DNA of 8,933 bases from positions 1 through 8,933 of the forward strand of contig JBHGWS010000082.1 in assembly GCA_041936745.1 (NCBI GenBank), read 5' to 3'. Below, piece after piece: positions 1 through 5,940 of the stretch; positions within the stretch are counted from its first letter, which is position 1, and the number at the start of each line of letters is the position of its first letter. A program made the translations under genes and the position numbers. The notes under the pieces are model-generated. The model was not told where the DNA came from and made no database searches. It was given only the letters and a program-made list of their open reading frames with translations. This DNA is from Darwinibacter acetoxidans_A (GTDB lineage: Bacteria > Bacillota > Limnochordia > Darwinibacteriales > Darwinibacteriaceae).

Positions 1-7
1 TATTCAT
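1..7 (-). CDS. 5' end of an unidentified gene running off the left edge
   Basis: An ATG on the minus strand at 7..5 begins an open frame (Met-Asn-) that leaves the window after two codons. The start is supported by an AGGAGG ribosome binding site at 15-20, seven bases upstream. A long leader follows the terminator of the porin gene, so this is probably a separate transcription unit. That leader shares blocks with the porin leader, so I infer that the gene is co-regulated with the porin and may encode another envelope protein. Nothing of the product itself can be read. Confidence 0.55.
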
Positions 8-337
8 TCTTTTTCCTCCTCAGTTATCGGAAATTCTCTTTTCTATTATTACACATTACCTTTGGATTATGAGGAGAAAGTTTCCATGTTTCCTTAAACC
101 CTTTATCCATAGGTAATGTCTTTATCTTCTATCCGGCGCCAGTTACTGAGTAGGCACCTCCTTTCACCCCGGCATGCCTTCGAGAAGATTAAAGCTGGTT
201 TGTCATTCCCTAAGGTAGTTTGACAAAAACCAACTAATTCCTCCCTGCTTTGGAAATTTTTCCGTTATTACTATGTATTTGCCTACCCTGCTCATTTATT
301 CTATGGATCTTTAAAAAACCCTCCTGGTTTACCTCCA
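8..337 (-). promoter_or_regulatory. Long structured leader of the left-edge gene (leader A)
   Basis: This 330-base stretch has no convincing gene. Read on the minus strand it holds several possible stems: 194-205 with 221-234 (12 pairs, one wobble, two-base bulge); 135-140 with 153-158 plus 144-146 with 150-152; and 53-67 with 105-119 (14 of 15 pairs). The last stem encloses the element at 79-94, which recurs in the porin leader at 1767-1782. Other blocks shared in the same order are GGCATG (173-178), GGAGGTGC (154-161) and a GCAGG(G)AGGAAT-like run (237-248). No convincing -35/-10 pair was found, so the 5' end is not fixed. The stems suggest a cis-regulatory RNA, but I recognise no family. 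Confidence 0.4.
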
Positions 338-369
338 TTAAAAAAGACGGCCCGTAAACGGACCGTCTT
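338..369 (-). terminator. Intrinsic terminator of the porin-like gene
   Basis: On the minus strand an 11-bp stem (359-369 with 344-354, one G-U pair) closes a four-base loop and is followed by six U residues (345 to 340). It begins 26 bases after the porin stop codon, so it ends that transcript. Confidence 0.85.
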
Positions 370-394
370 CTTATTAACCTCTCTGCCTTTCTGT

Positions 395-1690
395 TTAGAA
401 TTCAACTTTCATGCCGGCGTTGAAGGTTGTACCTTCGTGACGGGCATGCTCAATACCAAGGTTAACACCGTTGGGGGCAGCAAATTCTGCGCCAACTTTG
501 TAGCCAAGGGCATCTACGTCAAATTCAGTTGCTGAAACTTCTGCTTCCAGTTTCAGGCCTTCGATTGCTTTGACAAGGCCTAAAGTGGTGCTGGCACCGA
601 TGGTGTGCTTGAGTTCTCTTTCTTCGCCGCCTGTCCATTCGCCGACATACTTGGCGTTGATATCCAGGCCGTCAATGATTTCGATATCCCGATCCACGCC
701 GAATGTTGTGGATTTGGTAGCAATACCGCTTAAGGCAGGTACTTCAAGAACCGTGTTTACTGCGAAATTGAAGCCTTCGTATTCAGTATCTGCGCCGATG
801 CTTGCTTCAGCAAACATTTGGTCATAAGCTGCTCTCATGTTTACGCCCTGCTGTGCTGTTTCCAGGCTGGCAAATACACCGTGGTGTTTTGCTTTGTCTT
901 TGTGAATCCAGTCGTGTTCAGCAGTGCCTTCTTTTGTCTTGGGAGCCACATAGTCAGGAGACCAATCTTCACTCATGAACTTGTAACCGGCTGTAACTTT
1001 TGTGTCTTTGGTAACCGCATAGTCAGCCGCTGCTTTCCACAGATTGTTTAAACCTTCTGCTTCTGTTTTGTCAGCAGCGAAGCTGCCTGCAACGTGCAGG
1101 CCCTTGATAGGATCTGCTGCAGCATCTGCTTGGATCCGGATTATTTCGTCGTCAGCAATAACTGCCGCACCAAAGTCAATGTCATCAATTACGTTAACGT
1201 CTGTTCTGAATCCCAGCACATGGCTGTCGCCCGGCAAGGCATAAAAGCCATTCAAGCCGACAACATCAAGGTCAATACCGCTAATGCTGATACCGCTTCT
1301 GCCCTTCAAGGACGCGTAAGGGCTGTAGCCGATGTTAAGTGTCCCAAAGCGGGTTGTGGCTTCAGGGCCACCGTGCCAAAACGAACCGTCAGTTTCGATA
1401 TAAGCTTGTTTGAGAATAATCTTGTCCAAAGAAAGTTCAGGCATTATCCCGTCATATTTTTCATCATCGTCTTCCAGGCCGAACTCTAATCCCGCTCTTA
1501 CTTTATCCTGGGCTGCAGAAACGTTAAGATCGAGGGAAAGTTCGCTCTCAGGCACAACTTCCAATCCTTCTTCATTTTTGTTCACTTCAATCTTGGTCTC
1601 AATAGAGCCACCGAAGTCGATACCGGCTGCTGAAATCGGGCCGATAGCAACTAAAGCTATGATTAAAGAAAGAATAATCGTCTTTTTCAT
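395..1690 (-). CDS. Porin-like outer-membrane beta-barrel protein, 431 aa
   Basis: This is probably an outer-membrane channel or structural barrel. Residues 1-22 form a Sec signal peptide: MKK, a hydrophobic core, then a cleavage region ending ISAAG. The mature part is rich in alternating amphipathic beta strands separated by Asp/Glu/Gly turns, with repeated patterns such as INAKYVGEW and VNLGIEHAR. The last residue is Phe (MKVEF), as in BAM-assembled barrels. No S-layer homology domain is seen, unlike the OmpM porins of Negativicutes. I chose the ATG at 1690 because an AAGGGGA site lies 11 bases upstream and the signal peptide starts there; the 15 extra upstream codons do not look like protein. 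The gene stands alone, with a long leader upstream and its own terminator. The substrate is unknown, and the family assignment rests on fold-level features only. Confidence 0.75.
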   Translation of the reverse strand: MKKTIILSLIIALVAIGPISAAGIDFGGSIETKIEVNKNEEGLEVVPESELSLDLNVSAAQDKVRAGLEFGLEDDDEKYDGIMPELSLDKIILKQAYIETDGSFWHGGPEATTRFGTLNIGYSPYASLKGRSGISISGIDLDVVGLNGFYALPGDSHVLGFRTDVNVIDDIDFGAAVIADDEIIRIQADAAADPIKGLHVAGSFAADKTEAEGLNNLWKAAADYAVTKDTKVTAGYKFMSEDWSPDYVAPKTKEGTAEHDWIHKDKAKHHGVFASLETAQQGVNMRAAYDQMFAEASIGADTEYEGFNFAVNTVLEVPALSGIATKSTTFGVDRDIEIIDGLDINAKYVGEWTGGEERELKHTIGASTTLGLVKAIEGLKLEAEVSATEFDVDALGYKVGAEFAAPNGVNLGIEHARHEGTTFNAGMKVEF

Positions 1691-1961
1691 GATAAATAAT
1701 ATCCCCTTTATTAAATTTTCTGTGCAGCAGTTCAATCTTTGGTGTGATTAGAGAACCATTTAGGGGAGTCTCCATGTTTCCTCTCCTTATAGCTCTCTGT
1801 GAGTCTGTCTCTTTTTATCTCAGCTGCACTGCGGCAGGTACCTTTGTATCCTGTGGGGTGCACCTCCTTCTTTAGGTGAATTTACTTGGTACCGGCCCCG
1901 CCCACCACATGCCTAACATAAGTTAGCGAAGTCGCTGTAGAATCCCTTTCATCGTGGTGGG
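1691..1961 (-). promoter_or_regulatory. Structured 5' leader of the porin-like gene (leader B)
   Basis: No gene fits this stretch. In minus-strand RNA I see three nested domains. First, an 8-bp perfect stem (1954-1961 with 1901-1908) encloses two alternative small hairpins (1925-1936 and 1913-1926). Second, a stem of GGTACC repeats (1888-1897 with 1833-1842, 9 of 10 pairs) encloses a CACCT/AGGTG hairpin (1861-1878). Third, a 7-bp stem (1823-1829 with 1722-1728) encloses the 16-base element at 1767-1782 that is shared with leader A. The ribosome binding site (1702-1708) follows directly. This suggests a regulatory RNA controlling porin expression, but no known riboswitch consensus was recognised. 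Confidence 0.5.
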
Positions 1962-1965
1962 TTCG

Positions 1966-1974
1966 TCTATACCA
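1966..1974 (-). promoter_or_regulatory. Candidate extended -10 promoter of the porin-like gene
   Basis: TGGTATAGA on the minus strand fits the extended -10 pattern (TG, one base, then TATAAT-like). No good -35 hexamer is visible. Initiation about seven bases downstream would start the RNA at the first base-paired arm of leader B (1961), which makes the site plausible. The sequence between here and the upstream terminator (1975-2041) otherwise shows only an unexplained AGGAGGAAT run. Confidence 0.4.
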
Positions 1975-2041
1975 TTCTCTTTAGATTTGGGTATTCCTCC
2001 TGCTAGAGGCCTTGTAGATCTTTCCATTTCGCTTGCAAGGC

Positions 2042-2071
2042 AAAAAAAGAAGCACCCGCAGGTGCCTCTTT
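2042..2071 (-). terminator. Intrinsic terminator of the ABC importer ATPase gene
   Basis: On the minus strand, GCACC and GGTGC (2061-2065 with 2052-2056) form a five-pair stem with a four-base loop. The stem is extended by AAAGA/TCTTT pairing across one mismatch and followed by a run of seven U (2048 to 2042). It lies about 18 bases after the stop codon. Confidence 0.8.
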
Positions 2072-2089
2072 CTTTTCGTCTTTAAGTTC

Positions 2090-3199
2090 TTAGCGTACGA
2101 CCTGTTCAGTATCCTTATCAAAGATATGAATTTTGGTCATGTCCAGGCCTACCAGCAGCTTGGAGCCGTCCTGTGCATCGGTGGCAGCATCCAAGCGGGC
2201 AATAAAGGTATTTTCGCCTGCGGAAAAGTAAACGTAAACTTCTGAACCCATGGGCTCGGTGACATCTACATCAGCTTCGATGCTGGAGAACTTAGGGTCG
2301 TCCCCTACAATTTTAGCATCTTCGATATCCTCCGGGCGGATACCCAAGACAACCTCTTTGTCCACGTACTGGCCCAAGTTTTTAATCGAAGCGGCCCTTT
2401 CTGCCGGGATGTTCACTTTGAACGTCTTAGCATCAATTACGAAAGTTTCCCCTTCTTTACGCAGGACAACATCGAGGAAGTTCATAGCGGGGCTGCCGAT
2501 AAAGCCAGCTACAAACATATTATCCGGATGGTTATAGATGTCGAGCGGTGCGCCTACTTGGTAAAGGTGCCCGTCCTTCATCACAACGATCCGATCCCCC
2601 ATAGTCATCGCTTCGGTTTGGTCGTGAGTTACATAGATGATAGTGGTCTGCAAACGGTTGTGCAGCTTACTCAATTCAGCCCTCATCTGCACCCGCAGCT
2701 TAGCATCTAAGTTCGAAAGAGGTTCGTCCATGAGAAACACTTTCGGTTCCCGCACGATAGCCCTGCCTACAGCAACACGCTGACGCTGGCCCCCGGAAAG
2801 GGCTTTAGGCTTTCTCTCCAACAGGTTCTCGATTCCCAACAACCTCGCTGCGTCTTTTACACGCTCATCGATTTCATTTTTAGGAAACTTTCTTAGTTTC
2901 AGGCCAAACGCCATATTGTTATAAACGTCCATGTGGGGATAAAGCGCATAGTTTTGGAAAACCATGGCAATATCTCTGTCTTTCGGAGGAACATCATTTA
3001 CAACGTTATCCCCAATGTAAATAGTACCCGCTGTGATCTCCTCCAAGCCTGCCACCATCCGCAGTGTAGTAGACTTTCCACACCCGGAGGGGCCTACCAA
3101 TACGATAAATTCTTTGTCTTTGATGTCCAAGCTAATGTTGTCTACTGCAACAACATTGCCGAAACGTTTTGTAATGTCTTGTAAAACAACTCTTGCCAA
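2090..3199 (-). CDS. ugpC: ATP-binding protein of a CUT1-type carbohydrate ABC importer (MsmK/UgpC/MalK family)
   Basis: This cytoplasmic ATPase energises sugar or glycerol-3-phosphate uptake. In the 369-residue product I see Walker A GPSGCGKST (36-44), the Q-loop Gln82, the signature LSGGQ (134-138), Walker B with FLMDEP (155-160) and the H-loop His192. A C-terminal OB/TOBE-type regulatory region contains GIRPEDI (286-292). Length and architecture are normal for the family. I chose the TTG at 3199 because GAGGAG sits eight bases upstream and MARVVLQDITKRFG is the usual family N-terminus; a GTG at 3217 has no ribosome binding site. No permease or solute-binding gene is nearby, so it may be a shared ATPase serving several importers. 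The symbol reflects the family; the substrate is not determined by the sequence. A -10 box and a 27-bp palindrome upstream suggest sugar-responsive repression. Confidence 0.93.
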   Translation of the reverse strand: MARVVLQDITKRFGNVVAVDNISLDIKDKEFIVLVGPSGCGKSTTLRMVAGLEEITAGTIYIGDNVVNDVPPKDRDIAMVFQNYALYPHMDVYNNMAFGLKLRKFPKNEIDERVKDAARLLGIENLLERKPKALSGGQRQRVAVGRAIVREPKVFLMDEPLSNLDAKLRVQMRAELSKLHNRLQTTIIYVTHDQTEAMTMGDRIVVMKDGHLYQVGAPLDIYNHPDNMFVAGFIGSPAMNFLDVVLRKEGETFVIDAKTFKVNIPAERAASIKNLGQYVDKEVVLGIRPEDIEDAKIVGDDPKFSSIEADVDVTEPMGSEVYVYFSAGENTFIARLDAATDAQDGSKLLVGLDMTKIHIFDKDTEQVVR

Positions 3200-3236
3200 C
3201 GAACAATCTCCTCTCACCTTAATGTGAATATCTGAA

Positions 3237-3263
3237 ATATGTCCGGGTTAAATCCGAACATAT
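3237..3263. promoter_or_regulatory. Palindromic operator candidate upstream of the ABC ATPase gene
   Basis: Arms 3237-3246 and 3254-3263 (ATATGT-YCGG and its complement) match at nine of ten positions. The seven-base spacer adds two more pairs, so 11 of the 12 pairs checked across the 27 bp match. It overlaps the -10 box by two bases and covers the expected start of transcription, the classic place for a repressor. The regulator is not in the window and I cannot name its family. Confidence 0.6.
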
Positions 3264-3290
3264 TATATTACAACCACATAATAACACAAA
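3262..3290 (-). promoter_or_regulatory. Sigma-A-like promoter of the ABC ATPase gene
   Basis: A perfect TATAAT (minus strand, 3267 to 3262) lies 16 bases after a weak TTGTGT. Transcription would begin near 3255, giving a leader of about 55 bases before the TTG start at 3199. The -35 matches the consensus only in TTG, so the promoter may depend on, or be limited by, the overlapping palindrome. Confidence 0.5.
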
Positions 3291-3336
3291 ACTAGCAGTT
3301 AAGCAAAATAAATTTTACGAACTCCCGCCTCCGGCC

Positions 3337-4158
3337 TCAGCCAACTTTAGGAATGTCCAAAACAAACTTTTGAACGGCTTGGGCCACACCGTTCTCCGTA
3401 TGCGCGGCAGTAATGTAATCGGCGGCTTCCCTGACGGCTTTACGGGCATTAGCCACCGCTACGCCTAAACCGGCCATTTCCACCATGGTAAGATCATTCA
3501 GGCTGTCGCCGATAGCCATGATTTCCTCTGCGACAAAACCTAAATATTGTGCTAACCATAATAGGGCTTTCCCCTTATGGGCAGCGGGGCTTGTAATTTC
3601 GATAAATTTCGCCCGGGATTGTGTGATTTGAGCCCGGCCCTGCAACAATTCTTTAACCTCCGCGGCCCAAGCCGGTATATCCCTGGGATCGCCGATTATC
3701 AAAAGTTTGGACAAACTCAAGTTGCCCGCGCGAATAAAAGCGGCCAAATCCCCCACTTCCCGCACCCTTACACCCACAAAATCGGCATACTCGGCGATGT
3801 TTGCATCGAGGCGGGAAACACAGAGTTCATCGTTGTAATAAGCGTTTATGCTCCAATTGCGCGGTTGGCCGTAGCCGGCCAAAGAAGCGGCAACATCCGC
3901 GGCAAGGGGCTCTTCGTAAAGAGTTTCGCCGGAAATTCTTTTAATCAGCGCCCCATTGTAACAAATCAAAGGCTGTGTCGGCGGCAGGCCTAAATCCCTG
4001 CCATAACGGGCTGCGGAGATAAACATCCGCCCTGTGGCAATGGTAAAAACTACCCCTTTGTCAAGCGCTTTTTTTATTACTCTTTTGTTTTCCGGGCTGA
4101 TGGTCCCGTCCAAGTCCAAAAGAGTGTCATCCAAATCGCAAGCTATTAACCTAATCAT
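3337..4158 (-). CDS. Cof-type HAD-superfamily phosphatase (subclass IIB), 273 aa
   Basis: This is probably a soluble phosphatase acting on sugar phosphates or similar small phosphate esters. All four HAD motifs are visible: DLDDT with nucleophile Asp8 and acid Asp10; TGR with Thr42; the motif III lysine in KGKAL (Lys195); and the metal-binding GDSLND (217-222). The cap between about residues 80 and 190 fits the C2B type. The length is normal for Cof/YidA/YwpJ-like proteins. The ATG at 4158 follows a GAGG site seven bases upstream. The neighbouring sugar importer ATPase makes a role in carbohydrate metabolism plausible, but substrates of this family cannot be read from sequence. No terminator was seen between this stop and the ATPase promoter. 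An intrinsic terminator lies just upstream of the ribosome binding site, which suggests attenuation. Confidence 0.92.
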   Translation of the reverse strand: MIRLIACDLDDTLLDLDGTISPENKRVIKKALDKGVVFTIATGRMFISAARYGRDLGLPPTQPLICYNGALIKRISGETLYEEPLAADVAASLAGYGQPRNWSINAYYNDELCVSRLDANIAEYADFVGVRVREVGDLAAFIRAGNLSLSKLLIIGDPRDIPAWAAEVKELLQGRAQITQSRAKFIEITSPAAHKGKALLWLAQYLGFVAEEIMAIGDSLNDLTMVEMAGLGVAVANARKAVREAADYITAAHTENGVAQAVQKFVLDIPKVG

Positions 4159-4177
4159 TTCTAAACCTCATTTCTTC

Positions 4178-4202
4178 AAAAAAAAGAGGCAAAGGCCTCT
4201 TT
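4178..4202 (-). terminator. Intrinsic terminator in the leader of the HAD phosphatase gene
   Basis: A perfect eight-pair stem AAAGAGGC/GCCTCTTT (4195-4202 with 4183-4190) has a four-base loop, and its 3' arm runs into eight consecutive U (4185 to 4178). Only 19 bases, containing the ribosome binding site, separate it from the HAD start codon, so no promoter fits in between. The upstream gene has its own terminator at 4294-4325, so this one may be an attenuator. Confidence 0.8.
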
Positions 4203-4265
4203 CTACCTACCCCTTAATTCTCGAAAGAAAAATGGATTCCTCCTAAAGGCGGTGGAGGGGAAAAT

Positions 4266-4283
4266 CTGCCTGCGGCAGTTTTT
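4266..4283. terminator. Weak bidirectional terminator-like hairpin
   Basis: CTGCC/GGCAG with a three-base loop is followed by five T on the plus strand, and by A then four T on the minus strand. It lies between the strong terminator of the DUF4097 gene and the HAD leader terminator. No plus-strand gene ends here, so it may be a back-up terminator or part of a leader fold. Confidence 0.3.
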
Positions 4284-4293
4284 CCGTGATCTT

Positions 4294-4325
4294 AAAACCG
4301 GAAACACCCTTTCGGATGTTTCCGG
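4294..4325 (-). terminator. Strong intrinsic terminator of the DUF2089-DUF4097 operon
   Basis: A 12-pair stem (4314-4325 with 4298-4309, one G-U pair) closes a GAAA tetraloop on the minus strand and is followed by four U (4297 to 4294). It begins 25 bases after the DUF4097 stop codon. Confidence 0.85.
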
Positions 4326-4349
4326 CAGTATTTTCTTTTTTAGTTCCGG

Positions 4350-5501
4350 CTAAGTTGCGTCTTTAACTGCACGCACGGAAATGGAGCCGGAGCTGCTGGA
4401 CGCTTTCAGAGCGATTTTTTTCCCTTGATCAGCGTAGTTGAAGGTACGTGCAACCAAAAGGCCGCCGCCACCGCCCCGCTCTTTTTGCGATATTTCCAAA
4501 GGCCCCAGATCGGCCGTAACACGCCCCACTGCAGCCCTCAAATCCACGTTCACGCCTGTTTCCGCCAAACTGGGCAGCTTGACCGCAATGGAGCCGTTAG
4601 TTGTGCGGACAGTGTAAGTGCTGTCGCCTTGGCCGGCCAACAGCTGTAGATTGACGGAACCGTTTGTTGTAGTGCAGTCGAATTCACCTGCCTGGACGCG
4701 CAGGCGGTACGATCCGTTATTCAAGCGGTACTGAATGGAATCTGCCTCCACCCGATCCATCTGGCAGGAGCCGTTGTTCGTTTTACCAAAGACGCTTTCG
4801 CCTTTAACCTGCCGCAAAAGCGCCGAGCCGTTGGAAGTTTCCAATTCCAAGGCCGTTCCCTGTAAGTCCGTAATCTGCAGCGAACCGTTATGCGACTGCA
4901 GATCAACGGCATAAAGACGGGAGCGGGGTACCATTAACTCCAAAGATACAGTAGCCCCGTCCAAAGCGGGGATCTCCAAGTTTAAATCCTGCCTTGTTTC
5001 ACCGTCCACCCAATCAATATAATGCAGGCGTTTGCGGGCAAGCTCCCTGTCTTTGCCCCGCAGCCGCTGGGTTACGGTCAGCTGGTAGCCGCCTTCCGAC
5101 CACCCCCGCACTTTTATCGAGCCGTTAAAGGTAGATAAAGCGGTAGGGACAACGGTCAGATCACCGGCCAGTTCACCGCGAAAAACTTGAATAAACTCAT
5201 GTGCTTCTTCAAATTCAATAAAAGGGAATCTGGCGAGAATTTTCGGTATGCCGGCCAGCTTGTCGGTTGCCAAAGCTTCCGTTTTACTTTCCAAAGACCG
5301 ATAAAACCGCTCAACTGCAGATTCCACCTTTTCGGCAAACTCTTCGCCCTGCTTTTCCAAACGAGCCCAAAAGTCTTCCTGCCTGCCGCCTTCGCCCTCT
5401 GCCTCCCTTTCACCGAGGGCATTGAGCAGCGCTTCCGCCTCAGCGGCAGTGATCTTGCCCTCTTCCAGCATTTTTAAAATGATTCTCTGTTCCTCCTGCA
5501 C
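4350..5501 (-). CDS. DUF4097 / LiaX- and YvlB-like protein with N-terminal SHOCT-like helical module
   Basis: The likely role is in cell-envelope stress sensing or membrane association, by analogy with YvlB and LiaX. Residues 4-30 form a two-helix SHOCT-like module (ILKMLEEGKITAAEAEALL). A charged helical, possibly coiled-coil linker follows (about 31-90), then a beta-rich DUF4097 domain (about 105-380). That domain carries NGS motifs with Asn at 126, 205, 224, 243, 262, 280 and 302, and a late SGS at 371-373; the 18-22 residue spacing suggests turns of a beta-helix-like fold. There is no signal peptide or membrane segment, so it begins in the cytoplasm. The GTG at 5501 is the start, because AAAGGAGG lies eight bases upstream inside the end of the DUF2089 gene. 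The four-base gap to that gene indicates co-transcription and probably translational coupling. Confidence 0.82.
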   Translation of the reverse strand: MQEEQRIILKMLEEGKITAAEAEALLNALGEREAEGEGGRQEDFWARLEKQGEEFAEKVESAVERFYRSLESKTEALATDKLAGIPKILARFPFIEFEEAHEFIQVFRGELAGDLTVVPTALSTFNGSIKVRGWSEGGYQLTVTQRLRGKDRELARKRLHYIDWVDGETRQDLNLEIPALDGATVSLELMVPRSRLYAVDLQSHNGSLQITDLQGTALELETSNGSALLRQVKGESVFGKTNNGSCQMDRVEADSIQYRLNNGSYRLRVQAGEFDCTTTNGSVNLQLLAGQGDSTYTVRTTNGSIAVKLPSLAETGVNVDLRAAVGRVTADLGPLEISQKERGGGGGLLVARTFNYADQGKKIALKASSSSGSISVRAVKDAT

Positions 5502-5505
5502 AACC

Positions 5506-5880
5506 TCAGCCTCCTTTCTCAGTCCGCAAAAGCTTGACGGCCTCTTTCGAGGTAATTTCCCCTTTGTCCAAAGCTTCTAAAATCTCCCGGCGCCTGTGAT
5601 CCTGCCTTCTTTCCACACGGTGGCCCAAAGTTTCAATGACCGCATCCAAACGGCTGCGCACAGTTGGGTAAGAGATACTCAAAAGCCTTTCCACTTCTTT
5701 AATATTTCCCCGGGCCGTTAAAAAAACCTCAACAAACCGCCTCTGCTCCCCGGAAAGGCGGCAGAATTTACAGGCGGCAAAACTGCCTTCGATGGAAGTG
5801 CGGCAGCTGCCGCAGTAAAGCCTTGTTACCTGCATGGCACCGCCGCAGACGGGGCATTTACTTAAAATAGGGTTTGACAA
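5506..5880 (-). CDS. DUF2089 family zinc-ribbon/HTH regulator with C-terminal SHOCT-like module, 124 aa
   Basis: This is probably a small DNA-binding regulator of its own operon. Three CxxC pairs (9/12, 23/26, 37/40) suit one zinc ribbon plus an extra pair. Residues 57-85 (GNIKEVERLLSISYPTVRSR) form a helix-turn-helix. Residues 97-118 (REILEALDKGEITSKEAVKLL) match the N-terminal module of the next protein. The family's typical CKFCRLS and ISYPTVR motifs are present. I chose the TTG at 5880 because AAGGTGG lies nine bases upstream; the frame is open up to 5907 but has no ribosome binding site there. The gene is first in a two-gene operon with the DUF4097 gene. A dyad between its -35 and -10 boxes suggests autoregulation or control by another repressor, which is inference. 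Confidence 0.85.
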   Translation of the reverse strand: MSNPILSKCPVCGGAMQVTRLYCGSCRTSIEGSFAACKFCRLSGEQRRFVEVFLTARGNIKEVERLLSISYPTVRSRLDAVIETLGHRVERRQDHRRREILEALDKGEITSKEAVKLLRTEKGG

Positions 5881-5940
5881 TATTAATCGCCACCTTAATA
5901 ATATCAATGTTTTTATCTCTATATTTAAGCATCTGCCCCC

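Noticed and set aside
1094..1489. Plus-strand open frame of 131 codons inside the porin gene
   Set aside because: It is antisense to a clear barrel gene, has no ribosome binding site and its composition does not resemble a protein family. Other plus-strand frames at 570-1051, 2250-3227, 3577-3993, 5187-5477 and 7585-8828 are likewise shadows.
1691..1735. Earlier start for the porin at 1735, adding 15 residues
   Set aside because: The extra residues would precede a complete signal peptide and no ribosome binding site fits. The ATG at 1690 has AAGGGGA upstream.
1802..1867. TPP riboswitch in the porin leader (GGTGC followed later by GCTGAGAT)
   Set aside because: The downstream hallmarks (ACCC, then GAACCTGAT and the second pyrophosphate-binding arm) are missing, and the equivalent GCTGAGA is absent from leader A.
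3200..3217. GTG start at 3217 for the importer ATPase
   Set aside because: There is no Shine-Dalgarno sequence in front of it. The TTG at 3199 has GAGGAG eight bases away and gives the normal family N-terminus.
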